Shown: positions 7,242 to 13,420 of the stretch, piece after piece
Numbering within the stretch: the stretch's first letter is position 1
Layout: each line of letters begins with the position of its first letter
NCBI GenBank assembly: GCA_018671205.1
Contig: JABHIC010000051.1
Location: 1-13,420, forward strand
Source: Gammaproteobacteria bacterium
Lineage (GTDB): Bacteria > Pseudomonadota > Gammaproteobacteria > GCF-002020875
DNA: 13,420 bases
Reading direction: 5' to 3'
The notes under the pieces: generated by a model
The model's input: the letters and a program-made list of their open reading frames with translations, nothing else
Database searches by the model: none
Told to the model about the DNA's origin: nothing
Translations under genes and position numbers: made by a program

Positions 7242-7303
7242 GGCTACCAAGCTTAAGGCCTAAAGTTAGCGCAATCAAGTGAATCAGGGGGCAGATGTTT
7301 TCG

Positions 7304-7352
7304 GATAAAAAAACTATAATGTCCTTACAGATAAAAGAACTATAATATCTTT
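7304..7352 (+). promoter_or_regulatory. Duplicated 23-bp element, each copy with a TATAAT box
   Basis: Copies at 7304-7326 and 7330-7352 share 20 of 23 bases with a 26-bp period. Both contain GATAAAA followed by AACTATAAT. The TATAAT boxes are at 7315-7320 and 7341-7346. Neither has a good TTGACA at 17 bp. Initiation from the second box would begin about three bases before the regulator's ATG at 7356, giving a nearly leaderless mRNA; from the first, a leader of about 29 nt. No Shine-Dalgarno precedes the ATG. This could be tandem promoters or a duplicated binding site. The 114-bp divergent gap also has to serve galU, for which I see no clear promoter. Confidence 0.55.
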
Positions 7353-7355
7353 GCT

Positions 7356-7946
7356 ATGAATATTTTGATTGCCGATGACCACTACCTCTATGTGCAGGGT
7401 ATTCGCCTGCTGCTGGAGGAAAAAGATGAGGTTGAGCAGCTGCTTGAGGCAGAGGATCTCTCTTCTGTACTGGAGCAGCTTGGACAACAGCCGATTGACC
7501 TGCTTCTGCTTGATCTAAAAATGCCGGGAATGGATGGGTTTAACGGGGTCTACCAGATTCTTGAGACGTTCCCGGATCTTCCGGTTGTCATTGTCAGTAG
7601 CTCAGAGAGCCACATCGATATTCAGACGGTGAGAAATGCCGGCGTGGCCGGTTTTATCTCAAAATCTCTGAGCCCGGATGAGATGGTCACGGCCTTCTCC
7701 GAGGTTATTGCGGGTCGCCCCTTTTTTCCTGAGCTAATAAAGAGAACCGCCTCGCCGCTGGAGCAGTTGACCCAACGCCAGATAGAGATTCTCTACCTGA
7801 TTAATGGGGGCATGGGTAATCGTGAAATCGCTGCCCACCTCAAGATCACTGAGGGGACAGTCAGCCAACATATCCACTCGATTCTGCGTAGGCTGGGGGT
7901 CAAGAGGCGAGCTGAGGCGGCCCGTATTCTGCGTGACCATGAATGA
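7356..7946 (+). CDS. NarL/LuxR-family response regulator
   Basis: A 196-residue transcription factor switched by phosphorylation. The N-terminal receiver domain (1 to about 118) has the acidic pair Asp7-Asp8, phospho-acceptor Asp53 in LLLLDLKMPGMDG, the switch Ser81 and conserved Lys103 (GFISKS). The C-terminal LuxR-type helix-turn-helix (about 135-196) has LTQRQIEILYLINGGMGNREIA, then the recognition segment ITEGTVSQHIHSIL, ending in RRAEAARIL. Length and order are those of the NarL/FixJ group, so it should bind DNA as a dimer. The gene overlaps the next by 8 nt, so the kinase-like protein downstream is its probable partner. No ribosome-binding site is visible before the ATG; the leader may be very short. 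The target genes are unknown, though its own operon, which includes bioA, is a plausible one. Confidence 0.94.
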   Translation: MNILIADDHYLYVQGIRLLLEEKDEVEQLLEAEDLSSVLEQLGQQPIDLLLLDLKMPGMDGFNGVYQILETFPDLPVVIVSSSESHIDIQTVRNAGVAGFISKSLSPDEMVTAFSEVIAGRPFFPELIKRTASPLEQLTQRQIEILYLINGGMGNREIAAHLKITEGTVSQHIHSILRRLGVKRRAEAARILRDHE

Positions 7947-8592
7947 ACCACCCCCTCCCCTCACACTGGAACAGTTTCTCTCTCACGCCGCCCACGACCT
8001 GAGACAGCCTCTCAATGTACTGCAGATGTATCTTGGGCTGCTACAGAGTCGGGCCAACCTCTCTTCAGAAGATCCGTTATGCCTGACGGCTCAACATGCC
8101 ATGCTGTCGATGCAGTCGGCACTCACCCTGCTGAGTCAGTGGGCACGAACAGAGACGGACTCACTCAAGCGGATGGCTGAACCTACCCCTCTGGAGCAGT
8201 GGATAACACTCATTGAGGGGTTACAGGGGGTAGAGACTCAACCTCTCTCTGCGCCAATACGGTCCGCCGACAGCGGGGAGACAGCGGCCTGTGCTCACCA
8301 TTTTGACCGCAGACTGCTGGGGCAGACCCTGCAACAGCTGGTTCGGCTTCTGCCTGATCCGGTGACACTCCACTATCACCAGCAGAGCTGGCCCCTTGAG
8401 CTGGTCTGTCCCACACTCTTTACCGCTGACACCCCCTCTTCCCCACACTATGCGGATGCCCTCTACCAACTCGCTTTTGAGGCGGGGCACGCAATCAGTC
8501 GAAAGGAGGGGTTCGAGCTACAGTTGATAAGCGCTGAGGAGAGCAGTGGGCACGCTCTCAGCCGCCTGAGACTCACACCGCGCCCTCTCTGA
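7939..8592 (+). CDS. Histidine-kinase-like protein: DHp domain with degenerate ATPase domain
   Basis: A 217-residue soluble protein with no membrane segment. Residues about 10-70 resemble a HisKA dimerisation/phosphotransfer helix pair with the H-box AAHDLRQPLNVL and likely phospho-acceptor His19; the HDLRQPL form is common in kinases that pair with LuxR-type regulators. The rest (about 80-217) looks like the skeleton of a HATPase fold: a helix resembling the N box (FDRRLLGQTLQQLVRLL, no Asn at the key place), a later helix like the G2-box helix (ALYQLAFEAGHAISRKEGF), then a final strand. No DxGxG or GxGxG is visible. It is therefore probably unable to bind ATP and may act as a phosphotransferase (compare ChpT, Spo0B), a phosphatase or a sequestering partner. 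The frame is open from 7804, but the ATG at 7939, overlapping the regulator stop, starts at the first kinase-like sequence and gives the standard coupled arrangement. Confidence 0.78.
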   Translation: MNEPPPPLTLEQFLSHAAHDLRQPLNVLQMYLGLLQSRANLSSEDPLCLTAQHAMLSMQSALTLLSQWARTETDSLKRMAEPTPLEQWITLIEGLQGVETQPLSAPIRSADSGETAACAHHFDRRLLGQTLQQLVRLLPDPVTLHYHQQSWPLELVCPTLFTADTPSSPHYADALYQLAFEAGHAISRKEGFELQLISAEESSGHALSRLRLTPRPL

Positions 8593-8595
8593 GTG

Positions 8596-9924
8596 ATGCC
8601 ATCTGCCATGATGCCTCCCACTCTCGATACAGAGCAGCTTCTGGAGTTTGACAAGAGACATCTCTGGCACCCGTATAGCAGTATGGCCCATCCACTTACG
8701 GCCTATCCGGTGGCTGCTGCGGAGGGGGCAATCCTGACCCTGGAGGGGGGCACATCACTGATTGATGGTATGTCCTCCTGGTGGTCGGCAATCCACGGCT
8801 ATCAGGTTGCCGAGATCAATGCGGCACTGAGAGCGCAGATTGACCACTTCTCTCATGTGATGTTTGGTGGCCTGACCCACCGCCCGGCGGTTGAGTTGGC
8901 TCAACGCCTGATTGCGCTGACCCCCCCTCCCCTGCAACATATTTTTCTCGCTGATTCAGGCTCTATTGCGGTTGAGGTGGCGCTGAAGATGGCGCTGCAG
9001 TACTGGATGGCCCGAGGTGAGCCGGAGCGGTGTAAGCTAGCGGTTTTGCGTGGCGGTTACCACGGAGATACCTTTGCGACGATGGCACTGGCAGACCCGG
9101 ATAACGGGATGCATACGCTATTCCAACACCAGCTTCCGAGCCACCACTTTATCCCGCGCCCCTCAATCCCCTTTGGCGCTGCATGGGAGGAGCGGTCGAT
9201 GGAGCCACTACAACAGCTGCTGGAGCAGCACCATAGCCAACTGGCGGCACTGATTCTTGAGCCGGTGGTACAGGGGGCCGGGGGGATGTACTTCTACCAC
9301 CCTAAATTCCTACAGCGGGCTCGCGCCCTCTGCGACCACTATCAGGTACTGCTGATTGCGGATGAGATTGCGACCGGGTTTGGCCGTAGCGGAGAGCTGT
9401 TGGCGTGTGACCATGCCGGGGTGGTTGCCGATATCCTCTGTATCGGCAAGGCACTGACAGGCGGAACGCTCTCTCTGGCTGCCACGCTGACCACAGAGGC
9501 GGTAGCCACCACCCTCTCCAGTCAGGGGAGTGGTACGCTGATGCATGGCCCCACTTTTATGGCCAACCCACTCGCCTGTAGTGCCGCCAATGCGAGCATT
9601 GATCTCTTGCTCCGCTCTCCCTGGCGGCAGCGGGTTCAGCAGATTGAGGCGGGGTTACGTAGGGGGCTTGCCCCCTGTCGCAGTATGGCCGGGGTAAAAG
9701 AGGTGCGAATATTGGGTGCCATTGGGGTGGTCGAGATGAGAGAGGCGGTTGATCTCAACAGGATTCAACCCCTGTTTATTGAACAGGGGGTCTGGGTACG
9801 CCCCTTTGGTCGACTGATCTATCTGATGCCTCCATTTGTGATTGAGCCGCAGGCAGTTGAGGCGCTGACCCGGGGGGTGGTGGAGGTGGTCTCTACTTTC
9901 GCTTCATCGGCAACCAGAGATTGA
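8596..9924 (+). CDS. bioA: Adenosylmethionine--8-amino-7-oxononanoate aminotransferase (biotin synthesis)
   Basis: This PLP enzyme converts 7-keto-8-aminopelargonate to 7,8-diaminopelargonate using S-adenosylmethionine as amino donor, the antepenultimate step of biotin synthesis. Its 442 residues carry the BioA signature HLWHPYSSM near the start, GMSSWWSAIHGY (about 58-69), FGGLTHRPA, DSGSIAVEVALKMALQYW (about 120-137), GGYHGDTFATMAL, the PLP-contacting Asp256 in IADEIATGFGRSG, and the Schiff-base Lys285 in CIGKALTGG, followed by HGPTFMANPLACSAA. It appears complete and active. Candidate starts are GTG 8593, ATG 8596 and ATG 8608/8611, none with a good ribosome site; translation may be coupled to the preceding gene, whose stop ends at 8592. 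No other bio gene is in the window. The 3' end overlaps the convergent kinase gene by 32 bp. Confidence 0.96.
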   Translation: MPSAMMPPTLDTEQLLEFDKRHLWHPYSSMAHPLTAYPVAAAEGAILTLEGGTSLIDGMSSWWSAIHGYQVAEINAALRAQIDHFSHVMFGGLTHRPAVELAQRLIALTPPPLQHIFLADSGSIAVEVALKMALQYWMARGEPERCKLAVLRGGYHGDTFATMALADPDNGMHTLFQHQLPSHHFIPRPSIPFGAAWEERSMEPLQQLLEQHHSQLAALILEPVVQGAGGMYFYHPKFLQRARALCDHYQVLLIADEIATGFGRSGELLACDHAGVVADILCIGKALTGGTLSLAATLTTEAVATTLSSQGSGTLMHGPTFMANPLACSAANASIDLLLRSPWRQRVQQIEAGLRRGLAPCRSMAGVKEVRILGAIGVVEMREAVDLNRIQPLFIEQGVWVRPFGRLIYLMPPFVIEPQAVEALTRGVVEVVSTFASSATRD

Positions 9925-11851
9925 CCGTAGCCCCCTTGCCCACTCCATCACTATCAAGAGCGATCTCTCCACCAAAACTGAGGACAAAATTTCCACTGGC
10001 ATGAAGTCCGGCCCCCTCCCCCTGATGTTTGGTCGTGCTGCTGGAGGAGAAGAGGGTCGGCAGGCGACTCTTCTCTACCCCAACCCCATTATCCTGCAGC
10101 GTGATGGTGATACCGGGCCGCTCTGCTCTGAGTTCCGAGAATAGACGCAGGGTAATCTCACCCGGCTGTTGATCCTGACGAGCCTTGATCGCCTCAACAC
10201 TATTGACCAGCAGGCTGACCAGAACCTGAAACAGCTGGTTTCTGGGTAGATAGACCTCATTGAGTGCGTCATCCACCTCTATTGAGACCTCAATCAAACC
10301 GCTCTTCTGTGCGCTCTCTACCACCTCTGTCACCTCTTTCAGAAAAACAGAGGGGTGAAAACGGCTCAGCTGGAAGATGGGGCGACTATTGCTCTTTTGC
10401 AGACGGATGACCCTGGAAATTTTATTGATCCCCAGCTCCAGCTTCTCTATTGGCTGTTCCAGCTCTCCGTTACGAACCGACTCGACCATTGCACTACTGC
10501 TTTTCAGAAGCTCGCTAAATTTTTCAACCGGCAGCTCGTCAGCCTTCTCAGAGAGTTGCAGCAGGGTATCTGAGATCCGTTTCAGCTTGCTCTTTCCTCC
10601 ATTCAGCCGAATCAGATGCCCCCCCATTCCCGCCAGTGCATTGCCGATATTGTGCATGATGTTGGCCGATATCTCTGCAATACCGGACTGGAATGCAATC
10701 ATCTGCTCTTTCTCCTCCAGGTCATGCTGCTCGGTAACATCACGAATCAGAATCAGTTGGTGCCGATGGTCTGGGTCAATCGGCAGTGGAGAGATGGAGA
10801 GCTCCAGAAAAAGCTTCTCCCTCTCTTTGTCCAGCAGAAGCAGGGTTGCTATCGATGGTGAGGTTGTCGCCAAAAGCTGCTCTAGCTGCTCTGCCTGGTT
10901 TTCGGCAAAGAGCCCCCTGAAGTGGGTGGCCTGTTGTGGTTGAGCAGCCAGCGAGGGAAAACGTCTGCGGGCAGCCGGATTACTCACCAGCACCTCTCCC
11001 TGCTCGTTGAGGACAAAGAGCTCATCTCTCATGTTTTCCATAATCGAGGAGAGCTGCTCATTGCTCCGCTTCAGATCACTGGTACGTGCAGCGACCTTAT
11101 CCTCCAGGCTGACCAGTAACTGCTCTCGCTCCTCACGTAACTTGGCCTCGTCTGCCATGCTCTGTTGCAGCCCCAATACCCCCTGATAGAGGTTACTCAA
11201 CTCCTGTGAACTGTTCAGCACCCCCTGTTGATCCATGGTCTCATGGGTCTGAACCATAGTCAGGAAGTGGTCTACTTTGCGAATGGGAAAAACCACCAGC
11301 CAGCGCACCATCACAAAGAGGATCAGCGCAAGAAAGAGCACCGCAGCAATCAGGATCAGAAAAAACTGCTCAATCTGTGCATCCAGAGCCGCAAACGGCT
11401 GTTTTAGATTCCAGCGCAGTGCGATCGCGCCAAAGCGCTCTCCCTGATAGATAATCTCTCTGCGCGAGGTCATAATATGTTGTTCACTGAGCAGTGCCTC
11501 AACAACGCTATCCCCCTCAGCCAGGCAACTCGGCACCTCTGAGCCCCAACGGAGCAGGGGACGGTTGCGATAGTCACAGAACTCGGCCCCCATCAGGTTG
11601 GTGTGAATCTTTGTGAGCCCCTGCAGGGTGGTCTCCAGTACGGGAACATCCTCACTCAATAGCGCATCAAGCAGGGTAGTCGAGAAGAGTGCTGTGCGCT
11701 TGTCAACATCCTCTGCGATATGCTCCTGCTGTATCTGGTAGACCATTGTTGAGAACAGCGTGGTTCCTAACCAGCTCAGCAACAGGCTGACAACAAGCAT
11801 CCCCAGAAAAGTCTGGGTACCTACAGACCAGGTGCGGGGAGAGAGACGCAC
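9893..11851 (-). CDS. Membrane sensor histidine kinase (periplasmic sensor, HAMP, PAS, HisKA, HATPase)
   Basis: A 652-residue transmembrane kinase. TM1 is at about 12-37, a periplasmic domain of about 125 residues at 38-161 (two Cys, 92 and 109), TM2 at about 163-184, a HAMP-like linker to about 235, a coiled coil at about 235-268 and a PAS domain at about 268-375. A phosphotransfer segment has the motif IMHNIGNALAG with likely acceptor His400, of the HNxGN type. The ATPase domain has N-box Asn550 (LLVNSVEAI), G1 box DNGVGV (587-592) and G2 region STTKHQGEGAGLH (to 617). All catalytic features are present, so it should be active. Its GTG start at 11851 directly abuts the TAA of the binding-protein gene (11854-11852); a GGAG lies 14 bases upstream, so translational coupling is likely. 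The neighbouring PhnD-like protein may deliver the signal to its periplasmic domain, and the receiver protein at 12700 is the probable phosphate acceptor. Confidence 0.93.
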   Translation of the reverse strand: MRLSPRTWSVGTQTFLGMLVVSLLLSWLGTTLFSTMVYQIQQEHIAEDVDKRTALFSTTLLDALLSEDVPVLETTLQGLTKIHTNLMGAEFCDYRNRPLLRWGSEVPSCLAEGDSVVEALLSEQHIMTSRREIIYQGERFGAIALRWNLKQPFAALDAQIEQFFLILIAAVLFLALILFVMVRWLVVFPIRKVDHFLTMVQTHETMDQQGVLNSSQELSNLYQGVLGLQQSMADEAKLREEREQLLVSLEDKVAARTSDLKRSNEQLSSIMENMRDELFVLNEQGEVLVSNPAARRRFPSLAAQPQQATHFRGLFAENQAEQLEQLLATTSPSIATLLLLDKEREKLFLELSISPLPIDPDHRHQLILIRDVTEQHDLEEKEQMIAFQSGIAEISANIMHNIGNALAGMGGHLIRLNGGKSKLKRISDTLLQLSEKADELPVEKFSELLKSSSAMVESVRNGELEQPIEKLELGINKISRVIRLQKSNSRPIFQLSRFHPSVFLKEVTEVVESAQKSGLIEVSIEVDDALNEVYLPRNQLFQVLVSLLVNSVEAIKARQDQQPGEITLRLFSELRAERPGITITLQDNGVGVEKSRLPTLFSSSSTTKHQGEGAGLHASGNFVLSFGGEIALDSDGVGKGATVNLWLPMKRK

Positions 11852-12703
11852 TTAGTTAAAAAAGGCTCCACTATTATGGATCGCCTTGCGTACCGAGTCA
11901 TAGGCGGCATCATCCGCTGCCACAAAACCATCTTTTTTCAGCACTTTGAGTGATGCCGGATTATCAAAGCCAAGTAGCACCGTGGTCATTGCTGCACTCA
12001 CCCTTTGGGGGAGCCCATCACGCACAGCCCACGCCTTGGTTGCGAGCCTGAACTCCTTGAGGATACGAATCTTCTTCCCCTTCTTGAGTAATTTCTTGAA
12101 GGTTCCGGATTTCAGTGCACCGGCATCAAAACTTCCATTGGCTACCGCCTCTCCCACCTTGTCATGCCGTCCCAGATAGGCATGTTTTTCAAGGTCAGCG
12201 GACTGTACGCCAGACTCCGTCAGCAGTAACTGGGCAAAGTAGCGTCCGATGGTGGACTGCTCACTGCCAAAGGCAAAACGCTTCCCTTTCAGTTCACTCA
12301 AGGTTTTGAGTGGACTCTCTGCATGGGTAATGATGTAACCGCTACGCATCTTTTTTCCCTTTTTACTCTCCATTGCAATCAGGGTAATCCCGGGACGCTG
12401 CTCTTTGGCTAACACGTAGGAGGCCGGGCCAAAACGGGCAAAATCAACCTCGCCATTGGCCAGCTTACCAATAGCCTTCTCATAGCTGGGCGAGATGCGG
12501 GTATGAATCATCACCTTCTCCTCCAGCGCTGAAGAGAGCCGCTTTTCCAACTCACTCAACAGGGGACGAAACTGGGCCACCACAGCAGTGGGTTTGTCGG
12601 AGGCGTAGAGCCCAAAATTGAGATTGATCTCGGCAACTGCCTGCCCCGTCCATGCCAGAAAAAACAGTGCGCTGTGGGTGATGGTTTGGTTGAATAATTT
12701 CAT
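11852..12703 (-). CDS. PhnD-like periplasmic substrate-binding protein (phosphate/phosphite/phosphonate family)
   Basis: A 283-residue secreted protein. A signal peptide (KLFNQTITHS, then a hydrophobic stretch, cut after AVA at about residue 24) has no lipobox Cys, so the product should be soluble in the periplasm. The mature part has PhnD-family features: NFGLYASDKP near the start, VDFARFGPASYVLA (about 86-99), GYIITHAESPLKTLSELKGK (about 122-141) leading into FAFGSEQSTIGRYF, and a C-terminal region with FDAGALKSGTF. No ABC permease or ATPase gene is adjacent. It instead lies between a receiver-protein gene (4-nt ATGA overlap) and a membrane kinase gene (0-nt gap), so its role is probably sensing rather than uptake. 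A strong ribosome site (AGGAGGGG) precedes the ATG, suggesting high expression. The ligand cannot be told from sequence; PhnD relatives also bind compounds other than phosphonates. Confidence 0.9.
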   Translation of the reverse strand: MKLFNQTITHSALFFLAWTGQAVAEINLNFGLYASDKPTAVVAQFRPLLSELEKRLSSALEEKVMIHTRISPSYEKAIGKLANGEVDFARFGPASYVLAKEQRPGITLIAMESKKGKKMRSGYIITHAESPLKTLSELKGKRFAFGSEQSTIGRYFAQLLLTESGVQSADLEKHAYLGRHDKVGEAVANGSFDAGALKSGTFKKLLKKGKKIRILKEFRLATKAWAVRDGLPQRVSAAMTTVLLGFDNPASLKVLKKDGFVAADDAAYDSVRKAIHNSGAFFN

Positions 12704-13272
12704 TGGGGGCTCCCCTCCTTTTTACATTGATCCAGCTCCAGCTCCAGGGCTGTAATTCTCTGCTTGAGCACCCTGTTCTTGTTCCACTGTAACGAAAAGA
12801 ATTCAGCCACCTGGATCAACTCTTCCGGTATAAAGGGCTTCTTCAGGTAGATGTAGTCTCGTCCCAGATGGTTATTGATGTCACTCAACGAATAGTCCGC
12901 ATAGGCAGAGACCACTACGACAAAGACGGTTGGGTCAATCTCAAGCAGCCTTGCGCTACACTCCACCCCATCCATTCCGGGCGGCATGCGAATATCCATA
13001 AATACGGTCGAGAAGGGGGCATCGGCTGCATTAGCCTCGGTAAAGAGCTCTATCGCCTCTTCTGCAGAGGCCGCCTTTACCATCTCAAAATCATCTTTGG
13101 CCCCCTCAATCGTGGTGTTACTCTCACGGTTGCTAATAGAGAGGTCTGCAGTCAGTAGCTCCATCAGACGATCCGCCTCGTCATCATTAGTCGCAACCAG
13201 GATCTCTTCATAAGCATCCAGCACATTGGGGTCATCATCCACAACCAGTACTTTTCTATTACTACTTGCCAT
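12700..13272 (-). CDS. Stand-alone receiver-domain response regulator with coiled-coil tail
   Basis: A 190-residue cytoplasmic protein built on one receiver domain. It shows the acidic cluster Asp12-Asp14 (VLVVDDDPNVLDAY), phospho-acceptor Asp93 in VFMDIRMPPGMDG, switch Ser122 (VVVSAYAD) and Lys145 in YLKKPF. Between helix 1 and strand 2 there is an insertion of roughly 35 residues (about 27-66), rich in Asp, Glu and Asn. After the receiver a 30-residue coiled-coil-like tail (NKNRVLKQRITALELELDQC) ends the protein with no output domain. It probably works as a phosphorelay intermediate or through protein partners. The ATG at 13272, with GGAGGA ten bases upstream, is chosen over an in-frame TTG at 13290 that would lie within or before that ribosome site. 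It is the first gene of the receiver, binding protein and kinase operon; the kinase at 9893 is its likely partner. Confidence 0.9.
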   Translation of the reverse strand: MASSNRKVLVVDDDPNVLDAYEEILVATNDDEADRLMELLTADLSISNRESNTTIEGAKDDFEMVKAASAEEAIELFTEANAADAPFSTVFMDIRMPPGMDGVECSARLLEIDPTVFVVVVSAYADYSLSDINNHLGRDYIYLKKPFIPEELIQVAEFFSLQWNKNRVLKQRITALELELDQCKKEGSPQ

Positions 13273-13323
13273 CACTATTATTTCCTCCAACCCTGATTCT
13301 TTGCTTCCACTCTCTCATCTCTT

Positions 13324-13332
13324 ATTATCACA
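13324..13332 (-). promoter_or_regulatory. Candidate extended -10 promoter for the receiver-PhnD-kinase operon
   Basis: On the minus strand TGTGATAAT matches an extended -10 (TGn followed by GATAAT, 5 of 6). It would start transcription about 45 nt before the ATG at 13272. No TTGACA-like -35 stands at the right distance, which extended -10 promoters can tolerate. The rest of 13273-13420 shows no open frame and no other structure I can support. Confidence 0.4.
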
Positions 13333-13420
13333 TAGATACCCATTATTCAGCTTTTCCACAACAGATCCTCTTATTCTCGGACAGTCCCTAGAACCATATC
13401 GTTACCCCTTTCTCCGTTCA

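Noticed and set aside
7804..7938. Upstream extension of the kinase-like gene (start at 7804)
   Set aside because: These 45 codons overlap the helix-turn-helix coding part of the response regulator in another frame and show no kinase-like sequence; the ATG at 7939 gives the usual short overlap.
13273..13290. TTG start six codons upstream of the receiver-protein ATG
   Set aside because: The GGAGGA ribosome site overlaps the second and third codons of that extension and properly serves the ATG at 13272.
13379..13387. GGACAGTCC palindrome near the right edge
   Set aside because: Only four base pairs around a single centre base; too short to be meaningful alone.

Overview
The window comes from a Gram-negative bacterium, most likely a proteobacterium and probably a gammaproteobacterium. 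The evidence is periplasmic sensor domains, a cleavable signal peptide, a GalU/BioA pair of proteobacterial type and Shine-Dalgarno-led tight operons. No rRNA or other marker fixes the genus. The DNA is moderately GC-rich by eye, gene-dense and dominated by signal transduction. I see no insertion sequences, tRNAs, CRISPR arrays or phage genes.

Positions 1-6301 (minus strand) hold a chemosensory cluster that resembles the Wsp / alternative-cellular-function class more than flagellar chemotaxis. In transcription order it reads CheW-like scaffold, very large MCP receptor, second CheW, then a CheA kinase that runs off the left edge. The receptor has a WspA-like signalling tip. Its periplasmic part appears to be a helical sensor domain split by an alanine-rich coil of about 235 residues that contains a perfect (GCT)8 microsatellite. 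A galU gene (UDP-glucose synthesis) lies immediately upstream on the same strand, with a good -10 box between it and the cluster.

Positions 7242-9924 (plus strand) read divergently from galU. They hold a NarL/LuxR-type response regulator, a short histidine-kinase-like protein with a recognisable phospho-acceptor histidine but an eroded ATPase domain, and bioA (biotin synthesis). The first two overlap by 8 nt and bioA follows within 3 nt, so all three look co-transcribed. Two near-identical 23-bp direct repeats, each carrying a perfect TATAAT, precede the regulator.

Positions 9893-13272 (minus strand) form a compact three-gene module with overlapping or abutting ends: stand-alone receiver protein, PhnD-like periplasmic binding protein, and membrane HAMP-PAS histidine kinase. 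The likely logic is that the binding protein senses a periplasmic ligand, the kinase transduces it, and the receiver protein takes the phosphoryl group. The kinase gene's 3' end overlaps that of bioA by 32 bp in convergent orientation.

Overall the window holds three separate phospho-signalling systems with two metabolic genes (galU, bioA) embedded among them. All remaining intergenic stretches are under 150 bp.
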